DNA of 64,000 bases from Calditrichia bacterium (GTDB lineage: Bacteria; Calditrichota; Calditrichia; RBG-13-44-9; J075). This document shows, in pieces, positions 1 to 7,225 of the stretch (within the stretch, counting starts at the first letter, position 1; each line of letters opens with the position of its first letter). Location: contig JANQRS010000050.1 in the NCBI GenBank assembly GCA_028284445.1, positions 124,001-188,000 of the forward strand, given 5' to 3'. The notes below the pieces were generated by a model, which saw only the letters and a program-made list of their open reading frames with translations, searched no databases and had not been told where the DNA came from. Both the position numbers and the translations under genes were made by a program.

Positions 1-1
1 T

Positions 2-394
2 GATTTTGATCCTGTATTCATTGAAGTATGTTACGGTGGAGAGCCGCTTTCGCTGAGATATGATTATATCAAGCTTCACCGACCAGATGCGGGATCACGA
101 ATAACAAAACTTAAAGCTGAAATCCACATGTCAGGTACGTGTTCAGTGGCTGCGCTCGTAAGTTTTTTTATCCCTATTTTGACGCCCTTTGAATTTAGTC
201 TTTTTCATGGTATTTGCTTTTTTTTAATATTTGTTGGCCTGCTTTCTGCTCACAATCACTTTACTCGCCGCGTGTACTGGTCGATTATGTCAGTTTCGAC
301 GTTGCTGGATTTTCCGACTGACAAAAAATGTTTTGATAAGCTGCCCAATAGGGAAGATTGCGAGCCGAAAAAAGAAATAAGAAGAGCTAATTAA
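2..394 (+). CDS. C-terminal part of a membrane protein, cut by window edge
   Basis: The frame is open from the first complete codon of the window (base 2) to a TAA at 392-394, so this is the last 130 residues of a longer gene. A first ATG at 128 exists, but the upstream codons read as ordinary protein (for example FIEVCYGGEPLSLRYDYIKL), so the gene very likely begins outside the window. The middle holds two closely spaced hydrophobic segments (SVAALVSFFIPIL and FHGICFFLIFVGLL), and the tail is charged and hydrophilic. I recognise no family and assign no function. Confidence 0.6.
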   Translation, partial: DFDPVFIEVCYGGEPLSLRYDYIKLHRPDAGSRITKLKAEIHMSGTCSVAALVSFFIPILTPFEFSLFHGICFFLIFVGLLSAHNHFTRRVYWSIMSVSTLLDFPTDKKCFDKLPNREDCEPKKEIRRAN

Positions 395-424
395 ACTTCT
401 GAGCGCGTGAAATACAGAAGATCC

Positions 425-856
425 TCAATCATTCCTCAACTTCTTCTCAATCCTCTCGAGCCGGTTCTGAATATCCTTTAGGATCACCCGATCATCATCT
501 ACTTTTATGTGATCCAGTGTTTCCTCGCCGTTAAAGAAGATCTTTCCTGAATATCCATGGCCATCCGTGATGATTCCGTCATAGCGCGCTTCAACCAGGT
601 CTGAGCCAAAGTAGGGTTGGGGGTCCCCGTTAACCCCAATATCATATCTCGAATTGGGTGCATCATGCTGCCCGACCAGTATAGGGAGGCATCCATAATG
701 GTGATTGGCTTAATAAGATCTGGGAGAAGTTGATTGAATGGTTTCTTGGATGACGGGTTCTTCGGTAAGTCAGACGATGGTTTTCTTGTCCGTGCCTTTG
801 TCAACCAGGGAGATGAATTTTACGGAGAGTTTCTGGAAGCGTTGTTTCGCCGCCAT
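425..856 (-). pseudogene. Decayed gene with phage XkdF-like start, two in-frame stops
   Basis: Reading the minus strand from an ATG at 856, one frame runs to a TGA at 425-427 but is interrupted by a TGA at 770-772 and a TAA at 710-712. The first 28 codons give MAAKQRFQKLSVKFISLVDK and on to KGTDKKTIV, which resembles the start of phage XkdF-like proteins (a 'SLVDKGANKK' opening). The last part (GQHDAPNSRYDIGVNGDPQPYFG, ending in a charged helix LKDIQNRLERIEKKLRND) also reads as real protein. Two stops in one otherwise protein-like frame suggest a dead gene, possibly phage debris. The XkdF link rests on a short motif and is tentative. An overlapping minus-strand frame (505-804) could mean compensating frameshifts instead of simple stops. 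Confidence 0.4.
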
Positions 857-978
857 GATATTCGCCTAATTGTTTTGGCGAATATAGGCGGGAGTTGGGA
901 TATCTACTGCAAGAGTTGCAATAATGGTTATTGCTCTTTATTGATTAAGGGAGAGAGTAATCACGAATAAGAGAACAA

Positions 979-1010
979 GTGGTAGGCTATCTTCTCAATT
1001 AGCCTACCAC
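979..1010 (-). terminator. Stem-loop terminator of the beta-helix gene
   Basis: An 11-bp perfect inverted repeat, GTGGTAGGCTA (979-989) and TAGCCTACCAC (1000-1010), is separated by a 10-base loop. It lies 34 bases past the stop of the minus-strand beta-helix gene and is followed on that strand by TTGTTCTCTTATT, a weak T-rich tail. It fits an intrinsic terminator, although the T-tract is interrupted. Confidence 0.6.
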
Positions 1011-1043
1011 ATTGTTTGCAGATTTATACTAGTTTATCATGAG

Positions 1044-2981
1044 TTAGTAATTCCCACGCTCTTCTAGTTTTGCGACTTGCACGCTACCTGCGGGATTGAG
1101 TTCATCTTCATATAGGTTGTCAATAATTCCTAACTTGTTATTAATAAAGTCGACGTCAGGATTCCTTCTGTGCAAAACTTTTTCAACATTCTTCGAAAAA
1201 GAATTGGACTCAATTACGACATTCCAGGCATTGCCGCCTAAATTAATTGCGTATTTGAGAGAGGCCACTTGGGGAGTCTGAACTAATGAAAAGCGGAATT
1301 CATTGTCTTTAACATAAAGATCGTCCAGCCCTTGGTCGACATAGATGAAGGAGTTGAGCCCATTAACAGATTGGTCGTTGACAAGGAAATAGTTATTAGC
1401 AAAGGAATGAGTGCCACCTCCACCGGCGATAACAATTGCGACATTGTTACCATTTCCCGCGCCAACTTCGAAATGGTTGTCTTTGATGCTTGCATCCAAG
1501 GCAGAATATCTCATAATACTTTGCCTTTGAGGACAGGTCATCAAAACTGTGTTGTTCGCAATTCTCAATCGCTTAATCGTATTTGTTTGCGATGCCTCAA
1601 ATACGAACTGATCTGTTTCCTGCTGTATATTGGAATTGTTGGCAATTACAACGTCATCGATGTCGTGATTGCCGAGAAAAATCGCACGTCCATTCGGTTC
1701 ACTTATACCCGGATTCCGTCTAATCAAGCCATTGTCCGTGATGGTAATGCTTTTTGGACCTTCTGCCCAAATAGCTGAAACAGAACCACTGGATTCGATC
1801 AAAGGATTGTTTTGGATGTAGACATGTATATTCGAAGCGTTTCTAACGTAGATAGCTTGTTGATTTGCACTAACGGAATTTTCGGAAATTATGACATGCC
1901 TTTCTATTGTGGCGGAAAGATCTTCAAGGGCTATGTCAATTCCAACTCCGGCCGTCGATGTGACTTGATTACCCAAAATATGAGTGTCTCCTGCAACAGC
2001 ATAAATACCGGGACAAGTCTCTGACTCGACAATATTATTTATGATTTGCACATTTTTTCTTCCGCCTTTTTGTGTTATTGCACCTGCGCCAACTCCTTTG
2101 TACCCCAAGATAATGTTATTGGCAACAACAATATCTCCTGATTTGAAGTAAATGGCTTCACATTCTCCTTCATCATTGGGGTCTACATTTGGAGTATCCA
2201 AATCGTTGATGACATTGTCAGTGATGACGATTTTTTCCCCAAGTGTTCGAATCGCCTGAACCTCAAATGCTCCGTCCGATGATGTACCGGTAATATTGTT
2301 GAATCGATTTCCAATTATTCTGTGCCCACCTTCCGACGGCAGATTTTCTTCTCGTTTCTTTCCAAATTGGATGCAACCGATATCACTACTTCGTTCAATG
2401 TTTTCAAAATAGTTGCCCATAGCGATTCCATTAAAGGTATGGCAACGGAAGCGAAAGCCGTCTTGACAATTAATGACTTTGCAATTTATAATTTCTGGAC
2501 CATGAATTTGCTCGTCTTCAGACAAGTTGGGATCAACATTAACAGCTGACCCGGCGTTGGTGCAATTCTGAAATGTTACTTGCTCCAAACGAAAGCCTGT
2601 AAGACCAGTTCCCGTTGGCTCCAACTTAATTGCTGGCTTCCAGTTGTCGAAGGTCAAATTATAGATATTAATTCCGGCGCTGAGAATGAAGTTTGCACTT
2701 CCTTTGCCGTCAAGAACCACATTACCCTCTCCAATCATGCCAAATTCTACATTGAAGGTGTTGTTGACTGTTGTGCCATCTAGGTCTTCAAAATCATATC
2801 CGCCGATTGTATCCAATTCGGGAAAAAAGATTGTATCACCCTCATTAAATACAAATACTGGCTGCTGCGTTACCGGATCTATACATGAATTGTTGTCAAC
2901 GATGTTGCGAAGTGTCTCTGGCCAGCTGTTATAGCCACACTTGTCCCTGATTTCTTTAATACAAAGCTTTTGACAAGACAT
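1044..2981 (-). CDS. Right-handed parallel beta-helix repeat protein
   Basis: The product is 645 residues long. The start at 2981 (MSCQKLCIKEI) was chosen over the longer frame because AGGAGT sits about seven bases upstream of it. From roughly residue 80 to the end it is built of many short turns of the type 'I..N.I......I.I.N.....', with frequent N, V and I (for example HVIISENSVSANQQAIYVRN). That is the pattern of pectate-lyase-like right-handed beta-helices. The N-terminus has cysteines (C3, C7, C15) and no signal peptide or membrane segment, which is odd for a fold normally found in secreted carbohydrate-active enzymes, adhesins and phage tailspikes. No catalytic motif is evident. Nearby possible phage remnants allow a tailspike-like origin, but this is inference. 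Confidence 0.75.
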   Translation of the reverse strand: MSCQKLCIKEIRDKCGYNSWPETLRNIVDNNSCIDPVTQQPVFVFNEGDTIFFPELDTIGGYDFEDLDGTTVNNTFNVEFGMIGEGNVVLDGKGSANFILSAGINIYNLTFDNWKPAIKLEPTGTGLTGFRLEQVTFQNCTNAGSAVNVDPNLSEDEQIHGPEIINCKVINCQDGFRFRCHTFNGIAMGNYFENIERSSDIGCIQFGKKREENLPSEGGHRIIGNRFNNITGTSSDGAFEVQAIRTLGEKIVITDNVINDLDTPNVDPNDEGECEAIYFKSGDIVVANNIILGYKGVGAGAITQKGGRKNVQIINNIVESETCPGIYAVAGDTHILGNQVTSTAGVGIDIALEDLSATIERHVIISENSVSANQQAIYVRNASNIHVYIQNNPLIESSGSVSAIWAEGPKSITITDNGLIRRNPGISEPNGRAIFLGNHDIDDVVIANNSNIQQETDQFVFEASQTNTIKRLRIANNTVLMTCPQRQSIMRYSALDASIKDNHFEVGAGNGNNVAIVIAGGGGTHSFANNYFLVNDQSVNGLNSFIYVDQGLDDLYVKDNEFRFSLVQTPQVASLKYAINLGGNAWNVVIESNSFSKNVEKVLHRRNPDVDFINNKLGIIDNLYEDELNPAGSVQVAKLEERGNY

Positions 2982-3262
2982 ATGCTTTACTCCTATTTCA
3001 TAAATAGTGATGTGGATTTGAATTGTCAATGAAGATCAACACGTTCGGGCCTACAAGTTGTGGGCAGAGAAAACTTGTATAGTCAAGCGTGTTGAGCCTA
3101 TACCAATAACAATTCTGTTTATTTGATTGATATGTAAAAGAAGGGTAAGAATTTGATGATTCTTACCTCCCAATCCTCTCCTGACTAGCTAAACGCCTGT
3201 CCTTGTCAAAAGTTCATTAATTTCTTTCGCTTGATTTTTATAGAACTATTAGCCAATGGGGG

Positions 3263-3655
3263 TTAAACAAACTCCAACATATCATCGCGGTTATGCACGA
3301 TCAAAACCGGGACATCTTTGTGTGCCTTTACCTCAGAGTCCTTGCTGCACTTGAATCGCTGTCCGATTTCCTCCTAAATAGATTATCGGCGGCTTCGCGG
3401 GATATACCTTCCTGGATGACTGTCAACATGCTCAGGGTCCTGTTCAAGGAAGATCGAGTCTCCTGGTGGGCAATGGCTATCGAACTCGCCTTTCGCGCAG
3501 AACTCAGGCTTAGTGAAGTGTTGGATGTAAATACGAACAAGATCTTCTGAAAAGCGGCCTGCAACATCCAATATATCGATGGTTTCTCGGCTGTTGTCGC
3601 CATCGGGGTTCAGATATATTGTTATATCTAGTTTGCCTGCCCTATATTGTTAAAA
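3263..3655 (-). pseudogene. Frameshifted remnant of an unidentified gene
   Basis: Three minus-strand frames in sequence give protein-like text: AGKLDITIYLNPDGDNSRET continuing through DILDVAGRFSEDLVRIYIQHF and EFCAKGEFDSHCPPGDSIFL; then a shift to GISREAADNLF; then a further shift to EEIGQRFKCSKDSEVKAHKD and VPVLIVHNRDDMLEFV, ending at a TAA (3263-3265). No single frame is open throughout, so at least two frameshifts are needed. The ending 'VPVLIVHN' recalls universal stress proteins, but that is too short to assign a family. The upstream part has no ATG after its last stop. Confidence 0.4.
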
Positions 3656-3698
3656 ATGATTTGGCAAACCTGCGATGTTAATGGTGGTGGAGGTCCTG

Positions 3699-4151
3699 AT
3701 GAGCTTTGTTGAAACGATGTTAGCTATAACTGGAAGTCTCGCAAGTATAGCTGGTTTGATAGTGGCATGGATTCAAACGACCCGGTTGAGAGAGATCAAA
3801 CGTATTAAGAACTTTGATACCTGGATGGCTATCCGGGAGACTTTAACGCTGGTTCGAGAGCTAGATGAAAAGGTGTTACCCGCCGAACTGAAAGATAACC
3901 CGACGATAAGCAGTGTTTCTGCCAGAGTAATGACACTTCATAGAGACTTTCTGCGTCAGGCGGTCCTTGATGAAAAAGACTTCGATGACGATACAATTTT
4001 TGCCTGGATGCAATCGGGGAAGATAAAGGAAAAGTGGCAAGAGAGTTTTCTACGACAGTTCATCCAGACTCCGAGTGATAAGAAAAAACGAGCTACCAGA
4101 AAGTGGCGGCCACCGATCGATGATGCAAAAGGGGCAGGACGAGGCGTTTAA
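3699..4151 (+). CDS. Small membrane-anchored protein of unknown function
   Basis: The product is 150 residues. The start ATG at 3699 (MSFVETMLAI) was preferred to upstream in-frame codons because GGTGGAGG lies six bases before it. One N-terminal transmembrane helix (about residues 4-25, LAITGSLASIAGLIVAWI) is followed by a soluble, mostly helical domain with alternating charged residues (KRIKNFDTWMAIRETLTLVR; LHRDFLRQAVLDEKDFDDD) and a very basic tail (KKKRATRKWRP). The design suggests a membrane-tethered cytoplasmic helical domain. I do not recognise the family. It is the first of three small membrane proteins on this strand (with those at 4430 and 5361), but the gaps are long, so an operon is uncertain. 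Confidence 0.6.
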   Translation: MSFVETMLAITGSLASIAGLIVAWIQTTRLREIKRIKNFDTWMAIRETLTLVRELDEKVLPAELKDNPTISSVSARVMTLHRDFLRQAVLDEKDFDDDTIFAWMQSGKIKEKWQESFLRQFIQTPSDKKKRATRKWRPPIDDAKGAGRGV

Positions 4152-4324
4152 ATTATGACCTTTATTTTCACGGAGTTGAGAAAATTACCAGCATTGACTC
4201 CTACAATATAAAAGATATGCTGGTCCCGGCAGATTACGAGGGTTTGGTGACCTTGTGCAAACCGACTTTCCCCTTGCTGTATGAAAATGTCCGAGTCCGG
4301 ACTGAGTCAGGCGCTCCTTGCTGA
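4151..4324 (+). pseudogene. Coding remnant without a start codon
   Basis: Directly after the preceding gene one frame reads NYDLYFHGVEKITSIDSYNI, then KDMLVPADYEGLVTLCKPTF and PLLYENVRVRTESGAPC before a TGA (4322-4324). The composition looks like real protein, but there is no start codon or ribosome binding site. It is probably the C-terminal end of a gene whose front has been deleted. No family recognised. Confidence 0.3.
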
Positions 4325-4429
4325 GGCAAAAAATCAGGAATAAATCTTCTTCATGAATTCTGACATGTTTGGTCTAGATACACCGTATTAAAGGCTCAAC
4401 AAACAATCTACTTGATTGGAGAAAGCATC

Positions 4430-5122
4430 ATGAGTGACGATCTGAAACCTGATCAAAAAGTCATAACAAAGAGTTTCACTGCGCTGGAGTTTATCGCTGA
4501 TACCTGGCATGTCAGTCTCATCATATTTGTGACAATTTTAGCTCTTTGCGTGGTCTTTCTGGTTTACCTTGTTATCCAGGAAGAGGATTTAATACAAAAA
4601 GAAATGTCTACTAAACTACGTTCCTTTAACGAGTATGTGCGGTACAATGTCACTCCTGACACGATAAAATCAACAGAAGCGAAACAGAAGTACATCAAAG
4701 ATAAAATTTTGAGTGAGCTCGATATTCAGATTGGCTGGGAATGGGCTCACGAAAGAACAACAAGACGCTTTGTGCATGCAACTGAGTTGTTGATGATATT
4801 CATAAATATACTGATCGTTGGTTTCAGTTCAGGCATAGTATCTCTCAGTGCGAATCCAGAGCGAAGTGATTTAGCCAAGAAATTGTCATACCTTGTCGCA
4901 TTCCTCGCTTTTTTGAATATTGTGGCTCCCCTTTTTCAGGAAAAAATGGATTTTGCCGTTCGTCAGGAAGCGCATGATTTCAAAGCAAGGCAATTATCTC
5001 TGGTGAGAACTGAGCTTGAGGTGGGTCTACTGACAGCAGACGAGGCTTGGGAGAAGTTTGGGAGAATTCACGGAATGAGTATGGCTGAGTATCTTCGTGT
5101 TTATCGGGCAACAGTTAAGTAA
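4430..5122 (+). CDS. Membrane protein with central charged domain, unknown function
   Basis: The product is 230 residues. The ATG at 4430 (MSDDLKPDQKV) is chosen because GGAGAAA lies six bases upstream. One strong transmembrane helix is near the N-terminus (WHVSLIIFVTILALCVVFLV), then a charged stretch of about 80 residues, then a hydrophobic pair (LLMIFINILIVGFSSGIVSL and LSYLVAFLAFLNIVAPLF) and a charged C-terminal helical domain. The two-helix hairpin with flanking cytoplasmic helices recalls SLATT-type 2TM proteins, but no diagnostic motif is present, so this is only a resemblance. No partner nucleotidyltransferase or other defence gene is adjacent. Confidence 0.6.
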   Translation: MSDDLKPDQKVITKSFTALEFIADTWHVSLIIFVTILALCVVFLVYLVIQEEDLIQKEMSTKLRSFNEYVRYNVTPDTIKSTEAKQKYIKDKILSELDIQIGWEWAHERTTRRFVHATELLMIFINILIVGFSSGIVSLSANPERSDLAKKLSYLVAFLAFLNIVAPLFQEKMDFAVRQEAHDFKARQLSLVRTELEVGLLTADEAWEKFGRIHGMSMAEYLRVYRATVK

Positions 5123-5169
5123 ATTTGTTGTAGCGAACTTTGCCAGAAAACCTTCTTAATGATTACCTG

Positions 5170-5256
5170 TCACTGACCGCAACCTCCCCAGGAAATAACC
5201 TGCTTCTGCACTATTCGACCTTCCTCATCCCAGCGTGACTCTACAATCCAGCTTGA
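5170..5256 (-). pseudogene. Short coding fragment, no start
   Basis: On the minus strand the frame ending in a TGA at 5170-5172 reads SSWIVESRWDEEGRIVQKQV then ISWGGCGQ. It has no start codon and its upstream frame is closed, so it looks like the last residues of a lost gene. Nothing else is seen in the gap 5123-5360. Confidence 0.25.
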
Positions 5257-5360
5257 AAAAGACAAAATCGTTTAAAATTTCCCAGCCTATTGGTAATATT
5301 GGATTGAAACAGCAGTCCTAAATAACTTGCAAAACCTTCCCAGCTTGATAGAGGAAATCA

Positions 5361-5801
5361 ATGGATCGCAAACTATCGAATGAAAATCTTATTCAATTGA
5401 TGGGTTTCCAATGGCAAGACCACATTCAAACAAGATCCCAAACTTGGAAAGCCCTGGAAATTGCCGCCCTGTTTGCGGTTGCGCTTGTCGGTTTAGATTG
5501 GCAGGTAGATAAGCCTCTGGTAACGTACTTTTCAGCAGGATTGCTATTTATTGTAGCCCAGTTCGGAGCCTCCATCACTATCAGGCATCGCAATTCGGTT
5601 GAAATCAACAAGTTCAAAATCATTCGCGAACTTGGTGTTGAGTTAGGCACGAATGATGCAAAACTACCTCTTCCTGATGAGATAAGATGGTATCATATTT
5701 TCAAGGTATGGAAGTCGAATACGTCATTGTTCCTACTTAGAATGCACTTTATTCTGCAGCTTTTTGCCATTGGAATGGTTGTGAATAGAGTAATGGGTTA
5801 A
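5361..5801 (+). CDS. Small membrane protein, unknown function
   Basis: The product is 146 residues starting at 5361 (MDRKLSNENLIQLMGFQWQD), with GAGGAAATCA just upstream as ribosome binding site. After a 32-residue soluble front (HIQTRSQTWKALE) there are two hydrophobic segments (IAALFAVALVGLDWQV and LVTYFSAGLLFIVAQFGASI). A basic cytoplasmic-type stretch follows (IRHRNSVEINKFKIIRELG), and a last transmembrane helix lies near the C-terminus (FILQLFAIGMVVNRVMG). The 'W.DH...R.QTWK' opening followed by a TM pair suggests a conserved small integral membrane family, but I cannot name it. It stands alone between decayed sequence. Confidence 0.6.
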   Translation: MDRKLSNENLIQLMGFQWQDHIQTRSQTWKALEIAALFAVALVGLDWQVDKPLVTYFSAGLLFIVAQFGASITIRHRNSVEINKFKIIRELGVELGTNDAKLPLPDEIRWYHIFKVWKSNTSLFLLRMHFILQLFAIGMVVNRVMG

Positions 5802-5992
5802 AAATATTGTTTGTCGCCGTGGCATTTTTTGACGGCTGTCTCCTATGGCCAGCCTTCTATTTGACTGGAGCATACGCACACAAACACTCCCTAGTTGGAA
5901 TTGTTTCGCTAGAAGAAGGCGATCACACTTCATATTAAGAATAATCAAAGCGTTCAAAAAGTGCTCACTTTGTCAAAAGGGATTCCCTTATT

Positions 5993-6709
5993 TCACTGGA
6001 GCTCGCTTCTCTTGGGCTGTCCCCGGAAATTGATGCCCACTCCCAGCATCGCGGCAGTGCTTGCATACGGATTCTGAAGGTGATATACAAATGAAAGGTA
6101 TAGGAATCCACGATAAGCCAATGCGTCACGGGGTCCGTCAACAAACGGTTTGTTAAGTGTCAGGCGAAATTTGAAATAGGCGCCGCCTTCAAAGGGAAAA
6201 GTAGTTGACCAATCTTCAGGATCACAATTAACACAGGTATACTCACCTTTAAGCTCAATTCTTCTGCGGGCATGCCAACTGTCGTAACCGATGATGGTTT
6301 CCAGGCGCCGGTTCCATATCAGGGGTAGACTGGCACCGGTTTCTACAGACCATCGGTATGAGCGAATCTTGGATTCAAAGGAGAGTATCTCCCCGGTATC
6401 TACATCTTCTCCGATGAATGTAATTGGATTAAGATCCTTAATGAAATGAAGTCCAACTCCACCGTCGACAAAAAAGTATTTCATGAATGAAATTCCCAAG
6501 GCTACCTTGGGTGACCAGAAGCGATCCGGAATGTTAAATTGAGCGACGTCATCTGTTAAGAATACGCGGCCGAAGTCGATATACAATCTGGCTGCCGGAC
6601 CGGAAAAATTATCAACATCAGCGGCCGATTGACCACGAACGGTTTGAAATAAGCAGCAAGATAATATGATCACAATAGCGATACTGAAACGAGATATAGC
6701 CAGCTTCAT
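5993..6709 (-). CDS. Exported outer-membrane beta-barrel-like protein
   Basis: The product is 238 residues. The start at 6709 (MKLAISRFSIAIVIILSCCL) is chosen because GGAGG lies ten bases upstream and the reading begins with a signal peptide ending near TVRGQSA. The mature part has alternating strands rich in aromatic and glycine residues (KVALGISFMKYFFVDGGVGL; GFLYLSFVYHLQNPY), and the end is AAMLGVGINFRG. This is typical of small outer-membrane barrels. The C-terminus continues past the barrel-like strand with a hydrophilic QPKRSELQ. No specific family or partner is visible. Confidence 0.65.
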   Translation of the reverse strand: MKLAISRFSIAIVIILSCCLFQTVRGQSAADVDNFSGPAARLYIDFGRVFLTDDVAQFNIPDRFWSPKVALGISFMKYFFVDGGVGLHFIKDLNPITFIGEDVDTGEILSFESKIRSYRWSVETGASLPLIWNRRLETIIGYDSWHARRRIELKGEYTCVNCDPEDWSTTFPFEGGAYFKFRLTLNKPFVDGPRDALAYRGFLYLSFVYHLQNPYASTAAMLGVGINFRGQPKRSELQ

Positions 6710-6740
6710 ATATCCAGTCCCTCCGTTGTTGTTCAACTCC

Positions 6741-7166
6741 TACGGCATTCGATTTTGAATGCTTGCGTACAGAATGACGGTAATTTGCCTCCTGCCTTAA
6801 ATGTCGGCCAAAAATCCGCTTGCCAAAGTGATTAAAATCTCTATTTTTGGCAACCTTTTGCAAACAGACCCAGTCGTTGCATTTGAAGTGAAAGTTGCAA
6901 TTCACATTCTGCCAAAAGCCCGCACTATAAGCTTCGACATTCAATTGCTTCACCACCGTCCAGTTGGAACCAAATTCGCCTTGCGCAAAGAGCTATTCGC
7001 TGCCGGCGTTTATCCCTGAGAAAAAGGATACTGCTTGTGGGTGAGCTCTTCCTCTTGTTAGCTTATCTTGATGTCCATTGATGAACACACCTGTCGCAAC
7101 AATGAACAATTCACCTGATCGTGCATCGGTGAAATTGACCGGGATATGATCCAAATCATTGATGAT
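6741..7166 (-). pseudogene. Probable decayed gene with an in-frame stop
   Basis: One minus-strand frame, entered after a TAA at 7167-7169, reads INDLDHIPVNFTDARSGELF and IVATGVFINGHQDKLTRGRA, ends at a TAG (6993-6995), and continues in the same frame as LFAQGEFGSNWTVVKQLNVE and AYSAGFWQNVNCNFHFKCND. Both halves look like protein, but there is no start codon and a stop lies in the middle. Its end runs toward the upstream region of the barrel gene at 6709. This accounts for most of the gap 6710-7225; the rest shows nothing recognisable. Confidence 0.3.
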
Positions 7167-7225
7167 TTATTTGGTACTGGGTTTGCATCCATTTCTGGCG
7201 TTCAATGTTGAAAAGGAGTCGATAA

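Noticed and set aside
734..970. Plus-strand 78-codon frame MNGFLDDGFFGKSDDG
   Set aside because: It lies opposite the better minus-strand reading at 425-856, has an odd low-complexity start and no ribosome site.
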